From: Acetobacter sicerae
GTDB taxonomy: Bacteria > Pseudomonadota > Alphaproteobacteria > Acetobacterales > Acetobacteraceae
Length of the DNA: 64,000 bases
Direction: 5' to 3'
Assembly: GCF_011516765.1 (NCBI RefSeq)
Contig: NZ_JAAABN010000003.1
Span: 186,001-250,000, forward strand
Translations under genes and position numbers: made by a program
Part shown: positions 8,399 to 17,459 of the stretch, piece by piece
Layout of the letters: the number at the start of each line of letters is the position of its first letter
Numbering within the stretch: position 1 is the stretch's first letter
The notes under the pieces: model-generated
Database searches by the model: none
Seen by the model: the letters and a program-made list of their open reading frames with translations, nothing else
What the model was told of the DNA's origin: nothing

Positions 8399-9523
8399 CT
8401 ATTCGATGAACTGGCTGATCGATGTATTCACTGCGGCAGCCTGCTCGAGCTGCGGCATATGGCCGGTTTCAGGAAAACGGGTCACGCTGATTGCGGCAGG
8501 GAGGCCGTCAGCGTCTTTTGTGGACAGAATCTCGTCCTGCTCTCCCCACAGAATCTGGATGGGTTTTTCGAATGTTTCCAGAACCGATCTGAGTGAAACA
8601 GACTGTTTTCCATCTGGGAAGCTTGCGGAGGCAATGGTTTTCAAACCACTGACTACGCCATCCAGCCGTTTGTAGCGGATGATTCCTTCCACCATCTGCC
8701 GGGAAATAAGGCTTTTGTCGTGGACAAGATATTGCAGGACAGGTTCAAGCGTTTTGCGTCTGTCTGCATCAATGAAACCATTGATGAAATTCATGTTGAT
8801 GTCCTGACCCAGACCGGCTGGTGCAATCAGGGTCAGGCTCTTTACCAGATCGGGAGAGGATTTCGCCAGTTCCAGCGCTATCGCGCCGCCGAGAGAATGT
8901 CCGACGACATGCGCGGCAGGCAGATCCAGCGCCTTGATCAGGTCTTCAACAGTTTTTGCAAATCCAGCTGGTGTGCCGTCTCCAACCTGTTTTGTGGATT
9001 CGCCATGTCCGGGCAGATCGAAAGCGATCACATGATGCGAGGAAGCCAGCGCTGACTGTGTCAGCATCCAGTTGCTTACATCTCCTCCAAAACCATGAAT
9101 GAGAAGGACAGCCGTTCCTGTCTCTTTATTTCCGCTTTCCTGCACGGAGATCTTGAGATCGCCAACGTCCACCGTTCTGCGGGCAGTTGTATCGCTGTTT
9201 TTATCTTCCGCATCCCCTGAAGAAAAATTGTCGTTGAAATGCTGAATGAAGGCATCAATCTCGGAATCGGAAACGTCGGCATCAGCCAGAATACCAATCA
9301 GCGCACCGACGGGCAGCATTTCCCCTTCCGGCGCAACCTGCCTGCGCAGAATTCCGGCAGCGGGACTTTCATAGCCGTTTGTAATCTTGCTGGTCTCGAT
9401 ATCAGCCAGTTCATCTCCCGCCTTGACTTCCTTGCCGACAGGGAGGCTCCAGCTCGCCAGCTTTCCTTCAGTCATGGCCAGACCGAATTTCGGCATGGTG
9501 ATCGGTGTGATGGTGCCACTCAT
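8399..9523 (-). CDS. acoC: Acetoin dehydrogenase E2: lipoyl domain fused to alpha/beta hydrolase
   Basis: A 374-residue E2 component of the acetoin dehydrogenase complex, which transfers the acetyl group from cleaved acetoin to CoA. Residues 1-80 are a lipoyl domain with lipoylated K46 (DIETSKITNGYES). Residues 120-374 are an alpha/beta hydrolase (LLIHGFGGD, VVGHSLGGAIALELAK, LWGEQDEI, ETGHMPQLEQA) in place of the classical acetyltransferase core, as in the AcoC of Pseudomonas and Cupriavidus. GAGGAGG precedes the ATG, three bases after acoB. No dihydrolipoamide dehydrogenase gene is adjacent, so E3 must come from elsewhere. Confidence 0.9.
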   Translation of the reverse strand: MSGTITPITMPKFGLAMTEGKLASWSLPVGKEVKAGDELADIETSKITNGYESPAAGILRRQVAPEGEMLPVGALIGILADADVSDSEIDAFIQHFNDNFSSGDAEDKNSDTTARRTVDVGDLKISVQESGNKETGTAVLLIHGFGGDVSNWMLTQSALASSHHVIAFDLPGHGESTKQVGDGTPAGFAKTVEDLIKALDLPAAHVVGHSLGGAIALELAKSSPDLVKSLTLIAPAGLGQDINMNFINGFIDADRRKTLEPVLQYLVHDKSLISRQMVEGIIRYKRLDGVVSGLKTIASASFPDGKQSVSLRSVLETFEKPIQILWGEQDEILSTKDADGLPAAISVTRFPETGHMPQLEQAAAVNTSISQFIE

Positions 9524-9526
9524 AAA

Positions 9527-10555
9527 TCAGGCCTCCTCTTTCACGCGATAGGCAGCAACGGAACGAACGGCCGCTTCAATTTTTTCCACGCTGGGCATGT
9601 AAAGATTTTCAAGAACCGTTGCGAAGGGGACCGGGGTGTGGGGAGGCACAACCCGCCGGATCGGCGCCTTCAGGGCGTCGAACGCTTCTTCCGCGACCAG
9701 AGCGGCGACATCGGTCGCCAGATTGCAGCGCGGGCTGGATTCATCAACAATCACAAGACGGCCTGTATCGGCCACGCAGTCGAGGATTGTGCCTGTATCC
9801 AGCGGTGAAGTTGTCCGCGGATCGATCACCGTGCAGGAAATGCCATCCTTTTCCAGACGGTCTGCGGCCTGATTGGCGAGATTGACCATGCGGCCAAAGG
9901 CGACAATCGTGACGTCGTCTCCCTCACGTGTCAGGTTGGCCTCACCGAACGGGATGGTGTACGGCTCATCCGGAACATCCTCCTCATCGTCATACATGAC
10001 CTTGTTTTCAAGAAAGATCACAGGATCATCATCACGGATGGCTTCGATGAGCAGCCCCTTTGCCTCGTAGGGTGAGGATGGCACGACCACCTTCAGGCCG
10101 GGAATGTGAGTGAAGAGCGGATAGAGCGCCTGACTGTGCTGGGCGGCGGCGTTGAAGCCCGCGCCATACATGGCCCGGATCACGAGCGGAGTGCGCGCCT
10201 TGCCGCCGAACATGTAGCGGAATTTGGCCGCCTGATTCATGATCTGATCGAGACAGCAGCCGACAAAATCGACAAACATCAGCTCCGCGACCGGACGAAG
10301 ACCGGTTGCCGCCGCACCTGCCGCCGCACCGATATAGGAGGCCTCGGTAATGGGAGTGTCCAGAACGCGGTCTTCTCCAAATTCCGTCAGAAGGCCTTTG
10401 GTGACACCCAGAACGCCACCCCACGCATCTTTCACGCCGGATGTGCCGCCGCGTCCGCCAGCAACATCCTCACCCATAAGGATCACGCGGGGATCACGAC
10501 GCATTTCCTGCCGTAGGGCTTCATTGATGGCCTGACGAAAGCTTTTCCTGCTCAT
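9527..10555 (-). CDS. acoB: Acetoin dehydrogenase E1 beta subunit
   Basis: A 342-residue beta subunit of the thiamine-diphosphate E1 of the acetoin dehydrogenase complex. Typical marks are ALRQEMRRDPRVILMGEDVAGGRGGTSGV, DTPITEASYIGAAAGAAATGLRPVAELMFVDFVG, and the C-terminal transketolase domain (VTIVAFGRMV, VIDPRTTSPLDT, VIVDESSPRCN). Length is standard. It sits between acoA (26 bases) and acoC (3 bases) on the minus strand, preceded by AAGGATAATAAT-ATG. Pyruvate dehydrogenase E1 beta is the main alternative; the AcoC-type E2 partner argues for acetoin. Confidence 0.9.
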   Translation of the reverse strand: MSRKSFRQAINEALRQEMRRDPRVILMGEDVAGGRGGTSGVKDAWGGVLGVTKGLLTEFGEDRVLDTPITEASYIGAAAGAAATGLRPVAELMFVDFVGCCLDQIMNQAAKFRYMFGGKARTPLVIRAMYGAGFNAAAQHSQALYPLFTHIPGLKVVVPSSPYEAKGLLIEAIRDDDPVIFLENKVMYDDEEDVPDEPYTIPFGEANLTREGDDVTIVAFGRMVNLANQAADRLEKDGISCTVIDPRTTSPLDTGTILDCVADTGRLVIVDESSPRCNLATDVAALVAEEAFDALKAPIRRVVPPHTPVPFATVLENLYMPSVEKIEAAVRSVAAYRVKEEA

Positions 10556-10581
10556 ATTATTATCCTTTTTTGCAAGAGAGA

Positions 10582-11547
10582 TCAGTAGGAGACGTAAACA
10601 TCCTTCATCAGATCAGCCTCTTCCGGAAGAGGAGCCGCCTTGGCAGCGGCGACAGCGGCGTCAATCTCGCTTTTTACCGAAGCGTCGATATCGTCCAGCG
10701 CCGAACCTTCAAGAAGACTGATTTCGGTTACATGCTTCCTGAAATTGACAAGGCAGTCGTGCTCGGCACGTTCTCTCGCAACTTCTCCCTCTGCTCTGTA
10801 GGTCATGGCGTCGCCTTCGAAATGGCCATACCAGCGGGAAAGATGCACATGCAGCATCGCCGGTCCCTTGCCTGAGCGGGCGTGTGAGATGGCTTCACCA
10901 GCGGTTTCATAGACAGCGAAGAAATCGGTGCCGTCGCATTCGAAATAGGGCATGCCGAAGCCCGCAGCCCGGTCTTTCTGTGTTCCGGCGCAGGCGTAGG
11001 AAGCCCCTGTCGCTTCACCGTAACCATTATCCTCCACGACAAAGACCGCCGGGAGCTGCCATACGGTAGCGAGGTTGAGGCTTTCCAGCGTGCTGCCTTC
11101 GTTGGAGGCGCCATCTCCATAAAAAGCGACGGCAACGCCGTTATCTTTCAGGAGTTTGTGTGAGAGCGCCGCGCCGCAGATCAGCGGTGGTCCGCCTCCC
11201 ACGATGCCGTTGGCGCCCAGCATGCCGAGTGACAGATCCGCGATATGCATGGAGCCGCCCTTGCCACGACAGACGCCCGTCTGACGGCCATAGATTTCGG
11301 CCATCATGCCGTCCACGGCAACGCCTTTTGCAATGCAGTGCCCGTGTCCGCGGTGCGTGCTGGCGATGGTGTCCGTGTCAGTCAGATGGGCGCAGACGCC
11401 CACGCCGGATGCTTCCTCTCCGCAGTAGAGATGGACAAAGCCCGGAATCTCTCCGGTGGCGAATTCGACATGCAGTCGTTCTTCGAAGTCCCGAATCGTG
11501 CGCATGGCGCGATAGGATCGTGTCAGGATATCCCTTGAAATCTGCAT
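10582..11547 (-). CDS. acoA: Acetoin dehydrogenase E1 alpha subunit
   Basis: A 321-residue alpha subunit of the thiamine-diphosphate-dependent E1 that splits acetoin into acetaldehyde and an enzyme-bound acetyl unit. It shows RDFEERLHVEFATGEIPGFVHLYCGEEASGVG, HRGHGHCIAKG, and the ThDP/Mg motif GDGASNEG followed by ESLNLATVWQLPAVFVVEDNGYG. GAGGAATGTC-ATG gives a clear start. It is the first gene of acoABC and lies divergently from an AcoR-like regulator 199 bases away, which is the expected control arrangement. Confidence 0.9.
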   Translation of the reverse strand: MQISRDILTRSYRAMRTIRDFEERLHVEFATGEIPGFVHLYCGEEASGVGVCAHLTDTDTIASTHRGHGHCIAKGVAVDGMMAEIYGRQTGVCRGKGGSMHIADLSLGMLGANGIVGGGPPLICGAALSHKLLKDNGVAVAFYGDGASNEGSTLESLNLATVWQLPAVFVVEDNGYGEATGASYACAGTQKDRAAGFGMPYFECDGTDFFAVYETAGEAISHARSGKGPAMLHVHLSRWYGHFEGDAMTYRAEGEVARERAEHDCLVNFRKHVTEISLLEGSALDDIDASVKSEIDAAVAAAKAAPLPEEADLMKDVYVSY

Positions 11548-11658
11548 GACATTCCTCGTTTTTATTTATTCTTGTGCGGCTTGCCGGTATCCGCACCATC
11601 CGGGAGCAAGAAAAGAGGTGTTGCAGCGTTTCGGGTAAGGGAGCTTTCAGGCTGGTCA

Positions 11659-11668
11659 CACGTACGTG
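11659..11668. promoter_or_regulatory. Palindrome in the acoA / regulator intergenic space
   Basis: CACGTACGTG is a perfect 10-base palindrome; offset around it, GTCAC and GTGAC (11655-11670) form a second inverted pair. It lies 112 bases upstream of acoA and 79 bases upstream of the regulator gene, a natural position for an operator of the Fis-type regulator. Function is inferred. Confidence 0.35.
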
Positions 11669-11746
11669 ACGAGGTTAGAAAGAGACTGTCGCGGTATCGC
11701 TACAGAGTTCAATGGGAATGCAACATCCACAGGGAGCGTGTAGGTC

Positions 11747-12667
11747 ATGAGCGAAGCCGTGCTGGTCACTCCAGATCGTCTGGCGATGATCCCTGCTGGT
11801 CTTCGTGCTTCCTGGACGCGGTGCGCTTCGCTTTACGCCATTCCCCCGACGGGCGAGGGGTGCATTGAACTGCTCTGTGGCGCGGAACTCAGGCAGGCCT
11901 GTGCCCGTATGGGGCCGCTCATGAAGACGACGGAGCCGGAACTGGACCGGCTGCATGGCATTGTCTCGACGCTGGATTATACCGTGCTGCTCGCGGACCC
12001 GAATGGCACCGTCCTCGCGCGCCGTGGCGATCCTCCACAGGAAAAGGGAAATCGGCGCTGGCATCTCTGGCCGGGCGCCTGTTGGTCGGAGAAACGGGTG
12101 GGCACCAACGGCATCGGCACCAGCCTCGCCGAAGGACGTCCCGTCACGGTGCACATGAACCAGCACTGGTTGCTCAGCCTGCGCTATCTGGCCTGTTCGG
12201 CTGTGCCGTTTTACGGACCGGACGGACGCGTGGCCGGCGCACTGAACGCCAGCGCCACCCGTCCCGACCCTGAAGGCCGCATCGCCATCATGATGGAAGC
12301 GGTGCTGGTGGATGCGGCCCGGCGTATCGAGCGCCGGAGCTTTCTGCAGGCTTACGGTTCCCACACTGTCGTTCTGCTGGGTGAAAGCAGTGATATCTCG
12401 CTGCCGATGGTGGCGCTGGATGAATCCCGTGTGGTTGTGGGAGCAACCTTTGCTGCCCGTCAGATGCTGAACCTCGGCGATACAGGTTGCAATGTCTGCT
12501 TCGACCTTGGCACGCGTGGACGTGGTGTTCCGGATTTTCAGGAAGCCGAGCGGGCGGTGATTGAGGGCGCGCTGGCCATGTCAGGCGGCAAGGTGGCCCC
12601 GGCTGCCCGGTTACTGGGGGTCAGCCGGTCGACGCTGCATCGCAAGATCAGGGCGATGGAAGCGTAA
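11747..12667 (+). CDS. AcoR-like GAF-Fis regulator lacking the AAA+ domain
   Basis: A 306-residue regulator, divergent from acoABC. The first 200 residues match the sensor half of AcoR-type activators (RASWTRC, ELDRLHGIVSTLDYTVLLADPNG, then GACWSEKRVGTNGIGTSLAEGRPV, a GAF domain). The last 40 residues are a Fis-type helix-turn-helix (ALAMSGGKVAPAARLLGVSRSTLHRKI). Full-length AcoR proteins are about 600-670 residues with a central sigma-54-interacting ATPase; no Walker A or GAFTGA motif is present here, and residues 200-260 are only a short linker. It should therefore bind DNA and sense a ligand but not activate sigma-54 polymerase directly. Confidence 0.82.
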   Translation: MSEAVLVTPDRLAMIPAGLRASWTRCASLYAIPPTGEGCIELLCGAELRQACARMGPLMKTTEPELDRLHGIVSTLDYTVLLADPNGTVLARRGDPPQEKGNRRWHLWPGACWSEKRVGTNGIGTSLAEGRPVTVHMNQHWLLSLRYLACSAVPFYGPDGRVAGALNASATRPDPEGRIAIMMEAVLVDAARRIERRSFLQAYGSHTVVLLGESSDISLPMVALDESRVVVGATFAARQMLNLGDTGCNVCFDLGTRGRGVPDFQEAERAVIEGALAMSGGKVAPAARLLGVSRSTLHRKIRAMEA

Positions 12668-12684
12668 ACGGGACGGTCGCCTTA

Positions 12685-12802
12685 TGCGGGCTCTGCCCGC
12701 GCCCGCAAGGGACCGCAGGCCCCTTGACCCCATTTGTTGATGGCAAGCGGTTTTCAAAGGCGAGCCTTTGGCGGGGTTAGGGGCAGAGCCCCTGAAACCC
12801 CA
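12685..12802. repeat. Intergenic repeat family B, copy B3
   Basis: Stems CAAGGG/CCCTTG (12706-12726), CAAAGGC/GCCTTTG (12755-12770) and GGGGC-AGA-GCCCC (12780-12792). The order of hairpins parallels B1, while the right half is nearly the same as B4 in the ccm operon. It fills the space between the convergent regulator and serS genes. Confidence 0.65.
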
Positions 12803-12861
12803 CATGATAGGAAAGTCAGGCAGAAAAGTCGTGATTAAGACTCTTCAGATGCCTCCCTCCT

Positions 12862-14145
12862 TCAGACCAGCCGCTCGATACCACCCATGTAAGGCCGCAG
12901 AACCGGCGGCACGGTGATGCTGCCATCCTCGTTCTGCCAGTTCTCCATCACCGCAATCAGAGTGCGCCCCACCGCAAGGCCCGAGCCGTTCAGTGTGTGA
13001 ACGAAGACAGGCGCTTTCTGGTCCGGCGCACGATAGCGGGCGCTCATGCGGCGTGCCTGAAAATCCTTGGTGTTCGAGCAGGACGAGATCTCGCGCCATG
13101 CCTGCTGACCCGGAATCCACGCTTCCAGATCGAAGGTCTTGGCCGCGCCAAAGCCGGTGTCGCCCGCGCAGAGCAGCATACGACGATAGGGGATTTCCAG
13201 AAGCTCAAGAATCTTTTCGGCACACAGCGTCATGCGCTCATGCTCGGCTTCACTCTCTTCCGGCGTGGTGACGGAGACCATCTCCACCTTTTCGAACTGG
13301 TGCTGGCGGAGCATGCCGCGCACGTCGCGCCCGGCGGACCCGGCTTCCGAACGGAAGCACAGCGAGAGCGCCGTCATGCGGATCGGCAGTTGAGCCGCGT
13401 CGAGAATGTCACCCATCACAGAAGCCGTCAGCGGTACTTCTGCGGTCGGCACCAGCCAGCGGTCGTCCTCGGTGTGGAAGGACTGATCGGCGAATTTCGG
13501 CAGCTTGTCCGTGCCATACATTGCGGCCTCATTGACCAGAACCGGCACATGGGTCTCGGTATAACCGTGCTCATTTACATGCTGGTCGAGCATGAACTGA
13601 CCCAGCGCCCGCTCCAGCCGGGCGATGCCGCCGCGCAGAAGGACAAAACGTGCGCCGGACAGTTTGGTGGCCGTGGCGAAGTCCATCTGCGGCTGGCCAT
13701 TCTGCTGCATGGCCTCGCCGAGTTCGAAATGCTGCTTCGGCGTGAAGGAGAAGGTCTTCGGTTCGCCCCACTGCTTCACCTGCACGTTGGCTGTCTCGTC
13801 CGGACCGGGAGGGACAGAGGCGTCCAGACGGTTGGGCAGCACTTCCAGAACGGCCTTTACCTCGGCGTCGAGAGACTGGGCGCGCATTTCCAGCGCTTCC
13901 ATCTCTTCGCGCAGGCGGATGGCTTCCGCCTCCTGCACTGCGCTGTCGCCCTTGTTGCGCTTGATCGTGCCGATTTCCTTGGCCAGCGCATTCCGGCGTG
14001 TCTGCTTCTCCTGAAGCGCGGTCTGGGCGGCGCGGCGCTCCTCGTCGAGCGCCATGACCTTCTCCGACACAGGCTCCATACCGCGACGGGCCAGATCGGC
14101 GTCAAAACCGGCGGGGTCGGCGCGCAGGGCGCGAAGGTCGTGCAT
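12862..14145 (-). CDS. serS: Seryl-tRNA synthetase
   Basis: A 427-residue class II aminoacyl-tRNA synthetase charging tRNA-Ser (and tRNA-Sec where present). The N-terminal 100 residues are the tRNA-binding antiparallel coiled coil ([26 protein letters not shown], then [28 protein letters not shown]). The catalytic core shows [44 protein letters not shown] (motif 2), and [19 protein letters not shown] (motif 3). Its ATG shares one base with the tatC stop (TGATG), so it is the last gene of tatB-tatC-serS, a common alphaproteobacterial order. Confidence 0.97.
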   Translation of the reverse strand: MHDLRALRADPAGFDADLARRGMEPVSEKVMALDEERRAAQTALQEKQTRRNALAKEIGTIKRNKGDSAVQEAEAIRLREEMEALEMRAQSLDAEVKAVLEVLPNRLDASVPPGPDETANVQVKQWGEPKTFSFTPKQHFELGEAMQQNGQPQMDFATATKLSGARFVLLRGGIARLERALGQFMLDQHVNEHGYTETHVPVLVNEAAMYGTDKLPKFADQSFHTEDDRWLVPTAEVPLTASVMGDILDAAQLPIRMTALSLCFRSEAGSAGRDVRGMLRQHQFEKVEMVSVTTPEESEAEHERMTLCAEKILELLEIPYRRMLLCAGDTGFGAAKTFDLEAWIPGQQAWREISSCSNTKDFQARRMSARYRAPDQKAPVFVHTLNGSGLAVGRTLIAVMENWQNEDGSITVPPVLRPYMGGIERLV

Positions 14146-14957
14146 CAGGAAGCCTCTTTCTCTTCAGTCTCGCCCTCTTCTGTTTCGGAGGGCCTTTTCG
14201 GCTCAACAAGTCGCGCCGAGATAATGGAAATTTCGTAAAGGATGACCAGCGGCACTGCGAGGCCCGTCTGGGTGATCACATCCGGCGGCGTCAGGATGGC
14301 CGCGGCGACAAATGCGCCGACAATCGCGTAACGGCGGAATTTCCTGAGCTGCTCGGAGGTGACGATGCCGACCATCGCCAGCAGGGTCAGCGCCACGGGC
14401 AGTTCGAAGGCAATGCCGAACGCCATGATGAGTTTCATCACCAGTGTCAGATACTCGGACACCTTGGCCTGAAGTTCGATCTGGAGACCGTCCGCACCAC
14501 CACTGGTCTGGAAGGACAGGAAGAACTTCCACGCCATCGGGAAGATGAAATAGTAGGCCAGCGCCGCGCCCATCAGGAACAGGATTGGCGTTGCGATCAG
14601 GAACGGCGCGAAGGCGCGTTTTTCCGAGCGGTACAGGCCGGGCGCAATGAACATCCAGAGCTGCGTGGAGATCATCGGGAAGGAAATGAACGCCGCGCCA
14701 AACGCCGCCACGCGGATATAGGTGAAGAACGCCTCGTACAGCGCCGTGTAGATCAGGTGCGGCTGCTCGCCCTTCTGGCGCATGATGTCGCCGAGCGGCC
14801 GGGCGAGGAACAGATAGATGTCCTGCGCATAATGGTAGCAGACCGCGAACGCGATGGCGAAGGTAACGGCGGACCAGATCAGACGGCGACGCAACTCGAT
14901 CAGATGTTCGAGCAGCGGCATGGGTTCGTCGTGAATCGGATTGTCAGTCGTCGTCAC
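14145..14957 (-). CDS. tatC: Twin-arginine translocase subunit TatC
   Basis: A 270-residue polytopic inner-membrane protein, the receptor for twin-arginine signal peptides. It shows the N-terminal [25 protein letters not shown], six hydrophobic segments, [38 protein letters not shown], and [22 protein letters not shown]. The C-terminal tail is charged ([13 protein letters not shown]). The start is GTG and overlaps the tatB stop by four bases (GTGA). A Tat-type signal peptide is visible in the exported protein near 34 kb, a possible client. Confidence 0.95.
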   Translation of the reverse strand: MTTTDNPIHDEPMPLLEHLIELRRRLIWSAVTFAIAFAVCYHYAQDIYLFLARPLGDIMRQKGEQPHLIYTALYEAFFTYIRVAAFGAAFISFPMISTQLWMFIAPGLYRSEKRAFAPFLIATPILFLMGAALAYYFIFPMAWKFFLSFQTSGGADGLQIELQAKVSEYLTLVMKLIMAFGIAFELPVALTLLAMVGIVTSEQLRKFRRYAIVGAFVAAAILTPPDVITQTGLAVPLVILYEISIISARLVEPKRPSETEEGETEEKEAS

Positions 14958-15616
14958 GACAGGTCGTTCCTCGTCTGGTCTGGGGGCGAAGTCTGGTCTT
15001 GTGAGTGTTGAACATCCGGTGTGGGCGTATCAGAAACAGGCGCGATGAAAGGGGCGACCCGTCTGTCGCCATGCAGCACCCGTGACGGAGGAAGAATGGC
15101 GGGCGTGCGAAGGCGCGGCCACGCGGAGGCGATGCGGCGGGCGATGGCGGGAGGCACCACGGCGGGCGCCTGATCCGGCCCGGTTACTGGTGTGCTGCCT
15201 GTAAAGGAGAGCGGTTCTATACCCAGAGGCGATGAGCCGACATTCTCTCGTGGCGGTGGCGGAATCAGGTCCGGCGCGTCAGTGGCGGGGAGGCTTTTCG
15301 GTCTGTCGTCGAACGGGCGGCCCTTCAGCGCGGGATCATCGAATGTGCGGCGCAGACTGCCGTCATTGTCGATGGTCCGCATGATCTGGTTACGGACATT
15401 GAGGGAGCGGAGCTGGCGGACCTGATCCCGCACGTCGCCCAGATCCGCTTCCCGGACCATCTCATCCACATGCCCCTGAAAATCAGAGGCCAGACTGCGG
15501 GCTTTCCTGACGACTTTAGCAACGGAGCGGATGGCGGCGGGCATGTCTTTTGGTCCGATGACCAGAAGCGCCACCACGCCGATCAGCGCAAATTCCGACC
15601 AGGCAAAATCAAACAT
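14954..15616 (-). CDS. tatB: Twin-arginine translocase subunit TatB
   Basis: A 220-residue Tat component that works with TatC in substrate recognition. It has a single N-terminal membrane helix with the family pattern (FDFAWSEFALIGVVALLVIGPKDMP), then an amphipathic helix (AIRSVAKVVRKARSLASDFQGHVDEMVREADL). A long proline-rich low-complexity tail follows. The glutamate after the short N-terminus and the GPKDMP hinge distinguish TatB from TatA. It heads tatB-tatC-serS; no tatA is found in the 478 bases upstream. Confidence 0.9.
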   Translation of the reverse strand: MFDFAWSEFALIGVVALLVIGPKDMPAAIRSVAKVVRKARSLASDFQGHVDEMVREADLGDVRDQVRQLRSLNVRNQIMRTIDNDGSLRRTFDDPALKGRPFDDRPKSLPATDAPDLIPPPPRENVGSSPLGIEPLSFTGSTPVTGPDQAPAVVPPAIARRIASAWPRLRTPAILPPSRVLHGDRRVAPFIAPVSDTPTPDVQHSQDQTSPPDQTRNDLS

Positions 15617-16094
15617 TATTCTCGCCGGTAACCGCCATAATTCTCAATCCGCCCCGACTGCCGGATGGGGCAGGCGGACGGGACCATACAGAAAAGGCAG
15701 GTTCTTGTATATTTTGCAAATGCAGAAGAATGCCGCCTTCTGCCTCACATTCGGAATGGAGCCTCAAAATCTTCATATTCCTGTCTGTCGGGGGGCCACA
15801 AAGCGGATCACCCGTCCCTGAAATTGCCTGATATGGTCCTGTTTGCAAACACGGATCCGCTGTAAAAACAGACGCATGGCTGTTTATCAGGCTTGCCCGG
15901 AACCGGTGTGACAGCTTCATGAGATTTTGCTCCTGAAGCGCGTCCGGCTCATGTCCTGCGACTTCGTGCTGTTTGGGGTTCGATAGCGCTCTCCCTGACG
16001 GTGTGTCGGATAAAGAAGGTTTTTCGATCCCTTTCGATATGTCAAAAGCCGGGACGGTACGCCTCGGCCACTGTCAGCCAACCAGAAAGCCCGC
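15617..16094. other. 478-base gap between tatB and the glycan locus
   Basis: This is a divergent spacer that must contain the promoters of the tat-serS operon and of the flippase gene. Open frames in it are short and have no protein-like composition or ribosome sites. I recognise no RNA gene and in particular no TatA-like frame. Confidence 0.5.
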
Positions 16095-17459
16095 ATGACC
16101 CGGAGCCGCTCCACTTTCCACTCGATCTTCCGCAATGTCAGCATGCTGACGCTCGGGCGGATCCTGACCGCGCTGTGCAGCTTCGTCTATATGGCGTTCG
16201 CCGTGCGCGCGCTGGGGCTGGCTGATTTCGGGCTGCTGATCCTTATCCACTCCCTCGCCATGACCGGTTCGACGCTTTCACGTCTCCAGACATGGCAGAC
16301 GCTGATCCGCTTCGGGAGCGATGCGTTTTTCGATGGCGAGATGGGGCGTTTCAGGCAGGTCGTTTCCTTCTGCATCCGCCTCGACGGACTGTCGGCTCTG
16401 GTGGCGCTGGTTCTCAGCCTTGTCGTCGTGATCCTCTACGCCCCAAGTGTTGGCTGGACGCATCATGAGCGCACACTGGCCCTGCTGTACGCCTGCGTCG
16501 CGCCCTTCATGTACACCGGCTGGTGTCACGGCGTGCTGCGTCTGGCCGGGCGTTTCCGGCTGGTGCCGATCACGGACGGTTTCACGGCGTTCGGCAAGAT
16601 GTGCGGTGTGCTGCTGGCTTATGCGCTGCATCTGGGCGTGGGCTGGTTCCTGCTCATCTGGGCGGCGGCCGTGCTGTTCGATTATGGCCTTTACACAGCC
16701 TTCGCCCTGTCCATTCTCAGGCGGCGGGCTTCCTTCGGTTATTTCGAGGCGTTCCGGCACTGGCGCTGGAAAGGCGAAGGCATGTGGGCTTTCACGCGGG
16801 GCGTCAGTCTCAACCAGACGCTGGCCTCCGCCTCCACGCATGTCGCGACGCTGATTGTCGGCAAGCAGATCGGCACAGCCGAAGCCGCGATCTTTCGGGT
16901 GTGCCGGCAGATCGCTTCCGGCATCGTAACGCCTGCCCAACTGATTTCACCGGTGCTGTATCCGGAACTTGTCAAGATGCGCGACCGGCAGGATTGGGCG
17001 GGACTCCGGAAAGTCACGCTGTCCATTTTCGGAATCCTGCTCGCCATCTCGGCGTTCCTGATTCTCCTGACGGCTGTGGCGGGATCGCAGATCTTCCGCG
17101 CCCTGCTGCATGTGCATGTGTCGCACACGTCGTTCTATATCACGATGATGCTGCTGGCGGCCATTTTCAGCCTGCTGATCGTGCCGCTGGAGCCGCTGCT
17201 GATCGTGACGGGCCAGTTGCGGCTCCTCGTCAGAACGCGCGTTTTCGTCACGCTGCTCTACTTCCCCGCGCTCTACCTGCTGACCCGTTACTTCCATCTG
17301 ACAGGCGCCTGTCTGGCCACGCTGGCCTCAAGCGCCGGGGTCTTTCTGTCCTGCCTTGTCGGCGCGGTGGTCTTTTCCCGACGGCTCGGTCATTCAGGAC
17401 AGTCCGGCGCGGAAGGCGCGGCGGATCAGTCTGAACCGGCGCAGGAAGGCGGACGCTGA
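16095..17459 (+). CDS. Polysaccharide flippase (Wzx/MATE-like lipopolysaccharide biosynthesis protein)
   Basis: A 454-residue integral membrane protein with about 12 hydrophobic segments and the layout of Wzx-type lipid-linked oligosaccharide exporters. The N-terminus (RNVSMLTLGRILTALCSFVYMAFAVRALGLADFGLLI) is characteristic of the family. The segment FTRGVSLNQTLASASTHVATLIVGKQIGTAEAAIFRVCRQIASGI matches its second half. It opens a run of glycosyltransferase genes and probably moves the assembled lipid-linked unit across the inner membrane. Its last 66 bases overlap the end of the convergent GT2 gene. Confidence 0.8.
   Translation: MTRSRSTFHSIFRNVSMLTLGRILTALCSFVYMAFAVRALGLADFGLLILIHSLAMTGSTLSRLQTWQTLIRFGSDAFFDGEMGRFRQVVSFCIRLDGLSALVALVLSLVVVILYAPSVGWTHHERTLALLYACVAPFMYTGWCHGVLRLAGRFRLVPITDGFTAFGKMCGVLLAYALHLGVGWFLLIWAAAVLFDYGLYTAFALSILRRRASFGYFEAFRHWRWKGEGMWAFTRGVSLNQTLASASTHVATLIVGKQIGTAEAAIFRVCRQIASGIVTPAQLISPVLYPELVKMRDRQDWAGLRKVTLSIFGILLAISAFLILLTAVAGSQIFRALLHVHVSHTSFYITMMLLAAIFSLLIVPLEPLLIVTGQLRLLVRTRVFVTLLYFPALYLLTRYFHLTGACLATLASSAGVFLSCLVGAVVFSRRLGHSGQSGAEGAADQSEPAQEGGR

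Noticed and set aside
12997-14238. 413-codon open frame on the plus strand opposite serS
   Set aside because: It is antisense to a certain gene, its composition (His/Gln/Arg-rich) is that of a GC-driven shadow frame, and no ribosome site or family is seen.
15609-15920. Minus-strand frame upstream of tatB as a possible tatA
   Set aside because: No N-terminal membrane helix or TatA hinge; composition is random.
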